From Propioniciclava sp. MC1595 (lineage in GTDB: Bacteria > Actinomycetota > Actinomycetes > Propionibacteriales > Propionibacteriaceae): a DNA stretch of 64,000 nt. Under the pieces are notes generated by a model that saw only the letters and a list, made by a program, of their open reading frames with translations, made no database searches and had not been told where the DNA came from. The position numbers and the translations under genes were made by a program. Below are positions 17,273 to 25,715 of this stretch, piece after piece (within the stretch, counting starts at the first letter, position 1; each line of letters opens with the position of its first letter). The DNA lies in assembly GCF_017569205.1 (NCBI RefSeq), contig NZ_CP071870.1, forward strand, positions 2,232,001 to 2,296,000, read 5' to 3'.

Positions 17273-18537
17273 TGAGCCTTGTCATCACCGGAGCCACGCT
17301 CGCCGACGGGTCGGCGCTCGACTTCGCGGTCGTCGACGGAAGGATCGCCGCGGCGTCCGACGCCCCGTCCGACGCCGAGCGCGTCGACGCCGCCGGCCTG
17401 GTCGCGCTGCCCGGCCTGGTCGACCTGCACACCCACCTGCGCGAGCCGGGCAAGGAGGACGCCGAGACCGTGGCGTCCGGCACCCGCGCTGCCGCGCGCG
17501 GCGGCTACACCGCCGTGTTCGCCATGCCGAACCTCACCCCGGCGACCGACACCGCCGAGGCCGCCCAGTACGTCGCCGAGCTCGGACGCCGCGACGGCCA
17601 CTGCGAGGTCGTCCCGATCGGCGCCGTGACCAAGGGTCGCGACGGCGTGGAGCTCGCCGAGCTCGGGCTGATGGCCGAGCACGGCGTCCGGGTGTTCTCC
17701 GACGACGGCGCGTGCGTGCACGACTCGCTGATCATGCGCCGGGCGCTGACCTACCTGAAGCCCTACGACGGCGTCGTCGCCCAGCACGCGCAGGACCCGC
17801 GCCTGGCCGGGCCGTCGGCGTGCTGCCACGAGTCGGAGGTCTCCGGACGTCTCGGCCTGCCGGCGTGGCCGTCGGTCGCCGAGTCGGTGATCATCGCCCG
17901 CGACGTGCAGCTGGCCGAGTTCACCGGCGGGCGCTACCACGCCTGCCACATCTCGACCGCCGAGAGCGTCGACATCATCCGCTGGGCGAAGAAGCGCGGC
18001 AAGGCCGACATCACCGCCGAGGTGACCCCCCACCACCTGCTGCTGGACACCCCGCACGTGGAGTCGTTCGACACCACCTACAAGGTGAACCCGCCGCTGC
18101 GCACCAACGAGCACATCGAGGCGCTGCGCGAGGCCCTGGTCGACGGCACGATCGACATCGTCGGCACCGACCACGCGCCGCACACGCAGGAGGACAAGGA
18201 CCACCCGTTCGACGTGGCCTCCCCCGGCATGCTCGGCCTCGAGGAGGCCCTGGCCGTGGTCATGGAGCTGTTCGTCAGCACCGGCCGCATGGACTGGGCG
18301 TCCGTGGTCGACCGCATGTCGACCGCGCCGGCCCGCATCGGCCGCCTGCCGCACCAGGGGCGTCCGGTCGCCGTCGGGGAGCCGGCCAACCTCGTGCTCG
18401 TCGACCCCAGCCGCCGGGCCACGGTCGACCGGTCGCGCTCGGCCTCGAAGTCGCGCAACAACCCCTACCACGGCCTCGACCTGCCCGACCCGGTGCAGAT
18501 GACGGTGTGGGCGGGGAAGGTCACCTTCCGCCGCTGA
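17272..18537 (+). CDS. pyrC: Dihydroorotase (type I, class II)
   Basis: Zinc enzyme that cyclises carbamoyl-aspartate to dihydroorotate. The 421-residue protein has the amidohydrolase signatures DLHTHLREPG (about 44-53) and GTDHAPHTQED (about 298-308), as well as AQHAQDP and HACHISTAE contributing metal-binding histidines. The long (type I) form fits the actinobacterial pattern in which PyrB and PyrC form a dodecamer. The ATG overlaps the pyrB stop. The operon ends at a strong hairpin (18551-18594). carA/carB, pyrD and pyrF, which often follow, are not in this window after pyrC. Confidence 0.97.
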   Translation: MSLVITGATLADGSALDFAVVDGRIAAASDAPSDAERVDAAGLVALPGLVDLHTHLREPGKEDAETVASGTRAAARGGYTAVFAMPNLTPATDTAEAAQYVAELGRRDGHCEVVPIGAVTKGRDGVELAELGLMAEHGVRVFSDDGACVHDSLIMRRALTYLKPYDGVVAQHAQDPRLAGPSACCHESEVSGRLGLPAWPSVAESVIIARDVQLAEFTGGRYHACHISTAESVDIIRWAKKRGKADITAEVTPHHLLLDTPHVESFDTTYKVNPPLRTNEHIEALREALVDGTIDIVGTDHAPHTQEDKDHPFDVASPGMLGLEEALAVVMELFVSTGRMDWASVVDRMSTAPARIGRLPHQGRPVAVGEPANLVLVDPSRRATVDRSRSASKSRNNPYHGLDLPDPVQMTVWAGKVTFRR

Positions 18538-18550
18538 GGACCGGACAAAG

Positions 18551-18594
18551 AACGCTCCCCACGTGATGCAGGTGCGCATCAGGTGGGGAGCGTT
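18551..18594. terminator. Bidirectional terminator between pyrC and the hexuronate/polyol dehydrogenase gene
   Basis: Perfect 12-bp inverted repeat AACGCTCCCCAC / GTGGGGAGCGTT with a 20-base loop that itself contains a GATGC/GCATC pair. It lies between two convergent genes and is preceded by A-rich and followed by short T-containing sequence, so it can act in both directions. Confidence 0.85.
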
Positions 18595-18609
18595 CCTCGT
18601 CGTGGACGG

Positions 18610-19980
18610 TCAGGCGGCAGCGGCCTCAAGCTCGCGGGCCAGCGCCAGGATGGACGCCCGGGCGGCCGGGTCGGGGATCTTGAGGTAGTCGCACGCCTTC
18701 TCGACCGACTCCTCCAGCGTGCCCTCGCCGAAGCCCTTGACCGCGTCGGCGTTGGCATCCTGGAACGGGGCACCCACGCCGCGCAGGTGCAGCACCCAGG
18801 CGGCCACGGCGCGCTCGGCACCGATCGGCTCGCCGCCCGCGGCGCGCTCGGCGTTCAGCGCGGGCACGATGCGGATCGGGATCTTCACCGAGCCGTCGGC
18901 CGCGATGCGGGCGAGCTGGTCCTTCATGCGGGGGTTCCCGAAGCGCTCGAGCAGGGCGGCGCGGTAGTCGGCGACCTCCTGGGCGGGCAGCGGCAGGTGC
19001 TTCGCGGCGACGTCCCACCAGTCGTTGACCCAGCCGTTGACCACGGGGTCGGAGATGGCCTCGTACACGGTCGGGCGCCCGACGATCGTGGCCGCGTACG
19101 CCATCAGCGAGTGCGAGCCGTTGAGCAGCCAGAGCTTGCGCAACTCGTGCGGGGTGATGTCGTCGACGAAGTTGGCGCCGGCGTCCTCCCAGCGGGGGCG
19201 TCCGGCCCTGAAGTCGCCCGCGATGACCCACTCGGTGAAGGGCTCGGTGGCGACCGCCGCCGGGTCCTCGACGTCGGTGTCGCCGGTGATGGCCTGCAGG
19301 GCCTCCTCCGAGATCGACGGGGTGATCCGGTCGACCATCGTGGTGGCGAAGCCGACGTTCTCCTCGACCCACGCGGCCAGGGACGGGTCGACCAGCACCG
19401 CGACGTCGCGGACCACGTGGGCGACCATCTCGCCGTTGTCGGGCACGTTGTCGCACGGGCAGAAGGTGATCGGGCCCGCACCGGCCTCGCGGCGGACGAT
19501 CAGGCCGGCGGCGAACTTGCCGGGGGCCGTCTTCACGTCGGCGAGGTTCCCGGCCTTGATGGCCTCGATGTCGGCCTGCACGGCCGGGTTGTCGGCGTCC
19601 AGACCGCCGCCGGGCTTGGGCATGTACCCGGCCTCGGTGATGGTCGAGGTGACGATCGCCAGCTCGGGGCTGCGGAAGTACTCGAGCAACTGCTCGACGT
19701 CGGTGCCGGAGTGGGTCGCCGAGAGCGAGCTGATCACCTGGTAGTCGTTGCCCTCGGGGTTCTGCACCACGAGGGTGAACAGGTTGTCCTGCTTCTGCAT
19801 CTCGGGCACGATGCCCAGCGAGCGGCCGGTGAACGCGGCGATGCCCCAGTCGGCGGCGTCGGGCGCACGGTCGGTGTACATCGCCTGGTGGGCGCGGAAG
19901 AAGTTGCCCATGCCGAGGTGGACGATGCGGACGGGGGCGACGGGGCGTCCGTCCTGCGAGCGGGAGAGTCGACGAGCCAC
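18610..19980 (-). CDS. Mannitol dehydrogenase-family NAD-dependent oxidoreductase, probably fructuronate reductase (UxuB-like)
   Basis: A 456-residue polyol-specific long-chain dehydrogenase. The N-terminal nucleotide-binding region contains HLGMGNFFRAHQ, and the family catalytic motif K-x4-N-G-x-H is at Lys282, Asn287 and His290. Family members include mannitol 2-dehydrogenase, D-arabinitol dehydrogenase, fructuronate reductase and tagaturonate reductase. Sequence alone does not decide between them. The linked uronate isomerase (UxaC) points to fructuronate reductase, which interconverts D-fructuronate and D-mannonate. It is divergent from the LarA-family gene across a 180-bp region, and convergent with pyrC. 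Confidence 0.85.
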   Translation of the reverse strand: MARRLSRSQDGRPVAPVRIVHLGMGNFFRAHQAMYTDRAPDAADWGIAAFTGRSLGIVPEMQKQDNLFTLVVQNPEGNDYQVISSLSATHSGTDVEQLLEYFRSPELAIVTSTITEAGYMPKPGGGLDADNPAVQADIEAIKAGNLADVKTAPGKFAAGLIVRREAGAGPITFCPCDNVPDNGEMVAHVVRDVAVLVDPSLAAWVEENVGFATTMVDRITPSISEEALQAITGDTDVEDPAAVATEPFTEWVIAGDFRAGRPRWEDAGANFVDDITPHELRKLWLLNGSHSLMAYAATIVGRPTVYEAISDPVVNGWVNDWWDVAAKHLPLPAQEVADYRAALLERFGNPRMKDQLARIAADGSVKIPIRIVPALNAERAAGGEPIGAERAVAAWVLHLRGVGAPFQDANADAVKGFGEGTLEESVEKACDYLKIPDPAARASILALARELEAAAA

Positions 19981-20160
19981 GAGAGGTTCCTTTCCGAGCA
20001 GCGGTGCAAGGGGTGATCCGTGTTGGTCCCGACCCTAGGCCCCAGCCCGGCCCCACGCGCGCAGTCTCCCGAAGTTGCCACGGCGGCTGCCCCGATTCCC
20101 GCTTCGGCGCGGGCGTCCCGGTCTAGGCTGGCCCCACCGGACCGGACCCAGGAGGCACCC

Positions 20161-21459
20161 GTGAGCACCGACGTCAGCCGCGCACGCACCACCCTCGAGG
20201 CAGTCACCATCGGCGGCCCGCACCAGACCGTCAGCGACGCCGAGCTGGACGCCTTCGTCGCCGAGCAGTTCGCCCGCGTCGACTTCGACGGCAAGAAGGT
20301 CGTGCTGGTCGTGCCCGACGGCACCCGCAGCTGCCCGCTGCGGCTCATGGTCAGCACCGCCCACAAGTACCTCATCGACCGCGTCGCCTCGCTGACCTGC
20401 GTGATCGCCCTGGGCACCCACTCCTACATGGAGCCCGACGAGATCGACGCCTGGTTCGGGATCGGGGAGGGCGAGACCCTGGAGTCGGTCTACCCGGGCA
20501 TGACGATCGTGAACCACGAGTTCCTCGACCCCGAGATGATCGTGGACATCGGCACCCTGACGGCCGCCCAGATCAAGGAGCTGTCGAACGGCTCCATGGA
20601 GGAGGACGTGGTGGTCGAGATGAACCGCCACGTCGTCGAGGCCGACATCAACCTGGTCATCGGCCCGGTGTTCCCGCACGAGGTCGTGGGCATCTCGGGC
20701 GGCAACAAGTACTTCATCCCCGGCTGCTCGACCCACGACGCGATCGACCTCTCCCACTGGGTGGGCGCCCTCATCGGCGTCGAGGACATGATCGGCTCCC
20801 CCGGCGTCACCCCGGTGCGCAAGATCATCAACGCGGGCGTCGACCTGATCCCCAACGACAAGTACGCCCTGTGCATCGTCGTCCAGTCGGGCACGGGCGA
20901 GCTCGAGTCGGCCACCTTCGGCGACACCGAGTCGTCGTGGGCGGACGCCGCGGACATCGCCGCCGAGAGCCACGTCGTCTACGTCGACGAGCCCTTCACC
21001 AAGGTGCTCGCGATGATGCCGACCCGTTACGACGACATCTGGACCGCCGCCAAGGGCTGCTACAAGATGCAGCCGGCCATGGCCGACGGCGGCGAGGTCA
21101 TCATCTACGCGCCGCACGTCACCGAGGTCTCCGAGCAGCACCCCGAGATCTACGACATCGGCTACCACTCGATCCCCTACTTCACCAAGCAGTGGGACAA
21201 GTTCAAGGACGTACCCAAGGGCGTCCTGGCCCACTCGACGCACGTGCGTGGCGCGGGCGACTACGACCCCGAGACGGGCGTCGAGACCAACCGCATCAAG
21301 GTGACGCTGTGCACCCAGATCCCGGAGGAGGTCTGCCGGTCGGTGAACCTCGGCTACCTGCCGCTGGACGCCGTGGACGTCGAGGCGTGGAAGGCCGACC
21401 CCAACGTGTTCGTCCAGGAGAACGCCGGCGAGGTGCTGTACCGCCTGCGCAAGAAGTGA
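20161..21459 (+). CDS. LarA-superfamily nickel-pincer-dependent hydroxyacid racemase/epimerase (DUF2088)
   Basis: A 432-residue protein with the LarA fold signatures: DGTRSCPL near 47-54, the ALGTHSYM motif (LarA GTH-type histidine) near 81-88, and FPHEVVGISGGNKYFIPG near 172-189, which contains the histidine and the lysine that in lactate racemase anchor the nickel-pincer nucleotide. LarA relatives act on lactate, malate, 2-hydroxyglutarate and, as I recall, D-gluconate (2-epimerase). Neighbouring uronate isomerase, UxuB-like and Gnd genes make a sugar acid the likeliest substrate. GTG start chosen, with GGAGGCACCC just upstream. The cofactor maturation genes larB, larC and larE are not in this window. 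Followed by a terminator hairpin. Confidence 0.82.
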   Translation: MSTDVSRARTTLEAVTIGGPHQTVSDAELDAFVAEQFARVDFDGKKVVLVVPDGTRSCPLRLMVSTAHKYLIDRVASLTCVIALGTHSYMEPDEIDAWFGIGEGETLESVYPGMTIVNHEFLDPEMIVDIGTLTAAQIKELSNGSMEEDVVVEMNRHVVEADINLVIGPVFPHEVVGISGGNKYFIPGCSTHDAIDLSHWVGALIGVEDMIGSPGVTPVRKIINAGVDLIPNDKYALCIVVQSGTGELESATFGDTESSWADAADIAAESHVVYVDEPFTKVLAMMPTRYDDIWTAAKGCYKMQPAMADGGEVIIYAPHVTEVSEQHPEIYDIGYHSIPYFTKQWDKFKDVPKGVLAHSTHVRGAGDYDPETGVETNRIKVTLCTQIPEEVCRSVNLGYLPLDAVDVEAWKADPNVFVQENAGEVLYRLRKK

Positions 21460-21470
21460 GGCCCTGACAC

Positions 21471-21502
21471 GAGCGGCCCCCGGATCACTCCGGGGGCCGC
21501 TC
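21471..21502. terminator. Terminator between the LarA-family gene and lacI-type gene
   Basis: Perfect 14-bp stem GAGCGGCCCCCGGA / TCCGGGGGCCGCTC with a 4-base loop, followed on the plus strand by GTTGCGTGTTG. It separates two convergent genes and can serve both. Confidence 0.88.
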
Positions 21503-21522
21503 GTTGCGTGTTGGGTCCGGGG

Positions 21523-22527
21523 TTACGCAGGTCCGGTGCTGTGCCGGACGATGAGCCGCACGGGCACGGAGACCGGGGCGGTCTCGGCCGACTTGTGGCC
21601 GGCCAGCGACGACACGACGTAGCGCACGGCCGAGTCGCCCAACATGGTCAGCGGGGCGGCGACGGTGGTGAGCCCGGGGGTCACCAGCGCGGAGGCGAAG
21701 ATGTTGTCGAAGCCGATGATGCTGATCTGTTCGGGCACCTTGATGCCGCGCTCGGCCAGGCCCTGCATGAGGCCGATCGCCATGAGGTCGTTGAAGCACA
21801 CGACGGCCTTCAGCCGGCGGGCGGCGATGACCTCGGCGGCGCCGCGACCGCCCTGCAGGGTGGGCGCGAAGGGGCCGACGCGGTGTTCAGTGAAGCCCAG
21901 CTCCTTGGCCGAGTCGCGCATCGCGCGCCAGCGCATGCCGTCGGCCCAGGACGCCTCGGGCCCGGCCAGGTAGGTGATGTTGCGGTGGCCGAGGGCCAGC
22001 AGGTGCTCGGTGGCCTTGCGGACGCCGTGGGCCATGTCGGGGATGATGCAGTGCAGGCCGGCCACGCGCCGGTTCAGGATCACCACGGGAAGTTGCTTGG
22101 CGACCGTGCGCAGCTCGGTGTCGGACAGCCGGGAGCTGGCCACGATCAGGCCGTCGAGCAGCGGCAGGGAGCGGCGCAGCATCTCACGCTCGAGCGCCTC
22201 GGACTCCTGCGCGTCGTTCAGGGTGACCACGAAGCCCGCCTCGGCGGCCGCAGCCTGGCAGCCACGGATCACACGGAAGTTGAAGGGGTTGGTGATGTCG
22301 GCCACCGCCAGGCCCAGCACCTTGGTGGTGCTCTTGGCCGCCGTCCGGGACACCTCGCGGCTCCGGTAGCCCAGCTCCTCGGCGACCTGCCGGATCTTCT
22401 CGGCCGTCTGGGCGCTCACCCGGCCCGGGCGCGAGAAGGCGCGTGACACGGTGGAGGGGCTCACACCGGCGACGCGTGCGACGTCGTAGATGGTGGCATC
22501 TGACCCCGTGCCCGGCTCATTGACCAT
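21523..22527 (-). CDS. LacI-family transcriptional regulator of the sugar-acid locus
   Basis: A 334-residue repressor/activator. Residues about 11-65 form the LacI helix-turn-helix with IYDVARVAGVSPSTVSRAFS and the hinge-type YRSREVSRTAAKS; the rest is a periplasmic-binding-protein-like effector domain (LGLAVADITNPFNF, IIGFDN, TTVAAPL). The start is the ATG giving MVNEPGTGSD. It lies between the LarA-family gene (convergent) and uxaC (same strand, upstream), and its own promoter region carries the GTTGC repeats also seen between uxaC and gnd, suggesting autoregulation and control of the locus. The effector is probably a hexuronate or aldonate, inferred from context only. Confidence 0.9.
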   Translation of the reverse strand: MVNEPGTGSDATIYDVARVAGVSPSTVSRAFSRPGRVSAQTAEKIRQVAEELGYRSREVSRTAAKSTTKVLGLAVADITNPFNFRVIRGCQAAAAEAGFVVTLNDAQESEALEREMLRRSLPLLDGLIVASSRLSDTELRTVAKQLPVVILNRRVAGLHCIIPDMAHGVRKATEHLLALGHRNITYLAGPEASWADGMRWRAMRDSAKELGFTEHRVGPFAPTLQGGRGAAEVIAARRLKAVVCFNDLMAIGLMQGLAERGIKVPEQISIIGFDNIFASALVTPGLTTVAAPLTMLGDSAVRYVVSSLAGHKSAETAPVSVPVRLIVRHSTGPA

Positions 22528-22540
22528 GGTCGAAACCCTA

Positions 22541-22563
22541 GCAACCCGGCAACTCCGTGCAAC
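22541..22563 (-). promoter_or_regulatory. Candidate operator: GTTGC direct repeats upstream of the lacI-type gene
   Basis: On the minus strand this reads three GTTGC units (GTTGCACGGA-GTTGCCGG-GTTGC) with the first two spaced exactly 10 bp apart, about 14 bp upstream of the LacI-family start. A very similar array lies between uxaC and gnd. Shared sequence at two promoters of one locus suggests a regulator binding site; no classic LacI palindrome is evident. Confidence 0.4.
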
Positions 22564-22576
22564 GAAGTTTGGAGAA

Positions 22577-22627
22577 CTTCCGGCCCCGGGCGGACGAGGG
22601 TACCCTTCGCCCGCCCGGGGCCGGAAG
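22577..22627. terminator. Terminator downstream of uxaC
   Basis: Long GC-rich hairpin with arms CTTCCGGCCCCGGGCGG and CCGCCCGGGGCCGGAAG around a 17-base loop. It is between the uxaC stop (22645) and the LacI-type start (22527), both on the minus strand, and is followed in that direction by TCTCCAAACTTCG. Confidence 0.85.
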
Positions 22628-22644
22628 CGCCGGGGAGTGCCCGA

Positions 22645-24063
22645 TCAGCTGGGGATGTTGAAGGCCTTCCTGGGCAGCGTCGAGGTCAGGTCGAACGCCG
22701 TCTGCTCGGCCTCGTCGATCTCGAGGCGGCCCTCGACGACCAGCTCGGCCAGATGCGAGACGTCGCACCGGCGGGCGACGTCGTGGCGGGCCGGGATCGA
22801 CATGAACGCGCGGGTGTCGTCGATGAAGCCGGTCGTCTTGTAGAAGGTGCCGTACTCGGTGAGCGCCTTGCGCCAGCGCTTGATCGCGTCCGGCGCGTCG
22901 ATGAACCACCACGGGGGGCCGACGTACACGGACGGGTAGAACCCGGCGAGCGGGCCGACCTCGCGGCTGTAGACGGTCTCGTCCATGCCGAACAGGATGA
23001 TGCGGAAGTTCGGGTGCGTCCCGAACGCGTTCAGGACCGGGCGGAGGGCCTCCACGACCTCGAAGCTGAGCGGGATGTCGCCTCCGACGTCGGCGCCGAA
23101 CCGCTCGAACGTCGGCTGGTGGTGGTTGCGGGCCACGGCCGGGTGGTAGGTCATGACGAGGCCGTCGTCGGACGCCATCCGGGCCTGCTCGAACATGAAC
23201 GCGCGGCGCAGCGCGGTGCACTCCTCCGCGGACGCCTCGCCCCGTCGGGCGCGCGCGTAGACGGCCTCGGCGTCCTCGAGCGGGGCCATGACCATGTCGA
23301 CGTGGGCGTGGTCGGTCGAGGTGGCGCCCATGCTCTTGAAGAACGCGCGGCGGTTCTCCATGGCCGACACCCAGCCACCCCACGTCCCGGTGTCGATGCC
23401 CGTCTTCTCGGCGAGGGCGTCCATGAGGTCGTTCCAGTCCTCGCGCGCGGGCTCGAGGTACTTGTCGGGACGGAAGGTCGGCACGACCGTGCGGGTGAAC
23501 GACGCGTCGTCACGGAGCTTGGCGTGGTGCTCGAGGTCGTCCAGGGGGTCGTCGGTGGTGGCGATGAACTCGATGTCGAAGCGGTCCATGAGCGCGCGCG
23601 GACGGAACTCCGGGGTGCGCAGCTTCTCGGCGATCGTGTCGTAGATCCGGTCGGCCGTCTCCTCCGACGGGCGCACGTCGACACCGAAGATGTCGACCAG
23701 CTCGGCCTCCATCCAGAACTTCATCGGGGTGCCGCGGTAGAGGTACCAGTGCTTGCAGAAGATCCTCCAGGCGTTGCGGGCCTGCTCCGCGCTGAAGTCG
23801 TCGCGGCCCATGGGCACGCCCAGGTCGGCCAGGTCGACGCCCTGGCCGTGCATGATGCGGTTGACGTAGTGGTCGGGCGTGAGCAGCAGGTTGGTCGGGT
23901 CCGGGAACTCGAGGTCGTCCGCGATCCACACCGGCGGGACGTGGCCGTGCGGCGAGAGGATCGGGAGGTCCTTGATCTGCTCGTAGAGCTTGCGGGCGAC
24001 CGCGCGCGTCTGCGGTTCAGCCGGGAACAGCCGGTCGGGATTCAGGGTCAACGGCACTGTCAT
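22645..24063 (-). CDS. uxaC: Uronate isomerase (glucuronate/galacturonate isomerase)
   Basis: Amidohydrolase-superfamily isomerase converting D-glucuronate to D-fructuronate (or D-galacturonate to D-tagaturonate). The 472-residue product has the hallmark N-terminal PILSPHGHVPP metal-binding motif (about 32-42), then the HWYLYRGTP segment, FIATTDDPLDDLEHH and MTYHPAVARNHH further on, all conserved in UxaC. Start set at ATG 24063 (MTVPLTLNPDRLF). It is divergent from gnd across 138 bp containing GTTGC repeats. No hexuronate transporter, UxuA or KDG kinase gene is nearby. Confidence 0.95.
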   Translation of the reverse strand: MTVPLTLNPDRLFPAEPQTRAVARKLYEQIKDLPILSPHGHVPPVWIADDLEFPDPTNLLLTPDHYVNRIMHGQGVDLADLGVPMGRDDFSAEQARNAWRIFCKHWYLYRGTPMKFWMEAELVDIFGVDVRPSEETADRIYDTIAEKLRTPEFRPRALMDRFDIEFIATTDDPLDDLEHHAKLRDDASFTRTVVPTFRPDKYLEPAREDWNDLMDALAEKTGIDTGTWGGWVSAMENRRAFFKSMGATSTDHAHVDMVMAPLEDAEAVYARARRGEASAEECTALRRAFMFEQARMASDDGLVMTYHPAVARNHHQPTFERFGADVGGDIPLSFEVVEALRPVLNAFGTHPNFRIILFGMDETVYSREVGPLAGFYPSVYVGPPWWFIDAPDAIKRWRKALTEYGTFYKTTGFIDDTRAFMSIPARHDVARRCDVSHLAELVVEGRLEIDEAEQTAFDLTSTLPRKAFNIPS

Positions 24064-24092
24064 GCCCGCCATTCTGTCCCGCATCCGCAGTT

Positions 24093-24117
24093 GTTGCAGG
24101 GGGTTGCCGGGGGTTGC
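24093..24117 (+). promoter_or_regulatory. Candidate operator: GTTGC direct repeats between uxaC and gnd
   Basis: Three GTTGC units start at 24093, 24103 and 24113, exactly 10 bp apart (GTTGCAGGGG-GTTGCCGGGG-GTTGC), and match the array upstream of the LacI-family gene. Ten-bp spacing places them on one face of the helix. They sit in the divergent uxaC/gnd promoter region and could control both genes. Confidence 0.45.
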
Positions 24118-24201
24118 GGCGCTTTGGGGGCAAAACGCCTCCGGGTCCGGAGAGCTGGGGCAAGATGAGGCGTGATCGGTCCCCAACAGAAGGAAGCACA
24201 C

Positions 24202-25650
24202 ATGAGCGAGAAGACTGGCATCGCGCAGATCGGCGTCGTCGGCATGGCGGTCATGGGCTCCAACCTGGCCCGCAACTTCGCCAGCAAGGGCTTCAAGACC
24301 GCGATCTTCAACCGGTCCTACGCCAAGACCGCGGCCGTCCTCGAGGCCCACCCCGAGGCCGAGTTCGTCGCCTCCGAGTCGGTCGAGGAGTTCGTCGACT
24401 CCCTCGAGAAGCCCCGCCGCATCATCATGATGGTCAAGGCCGGCCCCGCAACCGACGCCACGATCGAGGCGCTCCTGCCCTTCCTGGACCAGGGCGACAT
24501 CGTCATCGACGGCGGCAACACCTACTTCCCCGACACCCGTCGCCGGGAGAAGATGATGGCCGAGAAGGGCTTCAACTTCATCGGCTGCGGCATCTCCGGC
24601 GGTGAGGAGGGCGCGCTGCTCGGCCCGTCGATGATGCCCGGTGGCCCGAAGGACTCCTACGCCCACGTCGGCCCCATCCTCGAGAAGGTCGCCGCCCAGT
24701 ACGACGGAGAGCCCTGCTGCACCTGGATCGGCACCGACGGCGCCGGCCACTTCGTGAAGATGGTGCACAACGGCATCGAGTACGCCGACATGCAGTTCAT
24801 CGGTGAGGCCTACGACCTGCTCAAGGGCGTCGGGCTGTCCGCCGCCGAGGCCGCCGACGTCTTCGCCCAGTGGAACACCGGCGACCTCGACTCCTACCTG
24901 ATCGAGATCACCTCCGAGGTGCTGCGCCAGGTGGACGCCGAGACCGGCAAGCCGCTCGTCGACGTGATCGTGGACGCCGCCGGCATGAAGGGCACCGGCA
25001 CCTGGACCGTGCAGGAGGCGCTGAACCTCGGCGTCCCGGCCGCGGCCATCGCCGAGTCCGTCTTCGCCCGCGCCGCCTCCAGCTCGCCCGAGCTGCGGCA
25101 GGCCGCCCGCAAGGCCCTGACCGGCCCTGACGGCACAGTGCAGGTCGACGACCGCGACGCCTTCGTCGAGGACGTCCGCCAGGCCCTGTGGTCGGCGAAG
25201 GTCATCGCGTACGCCCAGGGCCTGCACCTGATCAAGGTCGCCGGCCAGGAGTACGGCTGGGACATCGACGTGGCCGCCTGCGCCCGCATCTGGCGCGCCG
25301 GCTGCATCATCCGCGCCAAGCTGCTCGACCGCATCTCCAACGAGTACGCGGCCGGCAACCTGGAGACCCTGCTCGAGGCCCCCTCGATCAGCCAGGGCCT
25401 GGCCGACGCCAACGGGTCGTGGCGCCGCGTCGTGGCCAAGGCCACCGAGGCCGGCGTGCCGATCCCGGGCTTCGCCTCGGCGCTGTCGTACTACGACATC
25501 GTCCGCGCGGACCGCACCAACGCCGCCATGACGCAGGGGCTGCGCGACTTCTTCGGGTCGCACACCTACAAGCGGATCGACAAGGAGGGTACGTTCCACA
25601 CCAACTGGAGCGGTGACCGCACCGAGTCCGAGGCCGTCGACACCCACTGA
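24202..25650 (+). CDS. gnd: 6-phosphogluconate dehydrogenase (decarboxylating)
   Basis: Oxidatively decarboxylates 6-phosphogluconate to ribulose 5-phosphate, normally with NADP. The 482-residue length is that of the long homodimeric form. Features include the Rossmann motif VVGMAVMGSNLARNFASKGF (about 12-31), the family signature region with GISGGEEGA (about 132-140), and the catalytic lysine in GHFVKMVHNGIEY. The ATG at 24202 lies behind AAGGAAG. In this locus it stands divergent from uxaC, and so may be induced with sugar-acid use. A gluconate kinase is not visible in the window. Confidence 0.95.
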   Translation: MSEKTGIAQIGVVGMAVMGSNLARNFASKGFKTAIFNRSYAKTAAVLEAHPEAEFVASESVEEFVDSLEKPRRIIMMVKAGPATDATIEALLPFLDQGDIVIDGGNTYFPDTRRREKMMAEKGFNFIGCGISGGEEGALLGPSMMPGGPKDSYAHVGPILEKVAAQYDGEPCCTWIGTDGAGHFVKMVHNGIEYADMQFIGEAYDLLKGVGLSAAEAADVFAQWNTGDLDSYLIEITSEVLRQVDAETGKPLVDVIVDAAGMKGTGTWTVQEALNLGVPAAAIAESVFARAASSSPELRQAARKALTGPDGTVQVDDRDAFVEDVRQALWSAKVIAYAQGLHLIKVAGQEYGWDIDVAACARIWRAGCIIRAKLLDRISNEYAAGNLETLLEAPSISQGLADANGSWRRVVAKATEAGVPIPGFASALSYYDIVRADRTNAAMTQGLRDFFGSHTYKRIDKEGTFHTNWSGDRTESEAVDTH

Positions 25651-25661
25651 CGCACCCCGCC

Positions 25662-25692
25662 GTGTGCCCCGGGCCTTGTGCCCGGGGCACAC
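25662..25692. terminator. Terminator downstream of gnd
   Basis: Perfect 13-bp stem GTGTGCCCCGGGC / GCCCGGGGCACAC with a 5-base loop, starting 11 bp after the gnd stop and before the DUF2510-type gene. Confidence 0.85.
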
Positions 25693-25715
25693 TGGTGTCC
25701 GGAGGTGGTTGACCG

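Noticed and set aside
18610-19980. Calling the gene mannitol 2-dehydrogenase
   Set aside because: Sequence family allows it, but there is no mannitol transporter or fructokinase nearby, and the linked uronate isomerase argues for fructuronate reductase; a specific symbol was therefore left blank.
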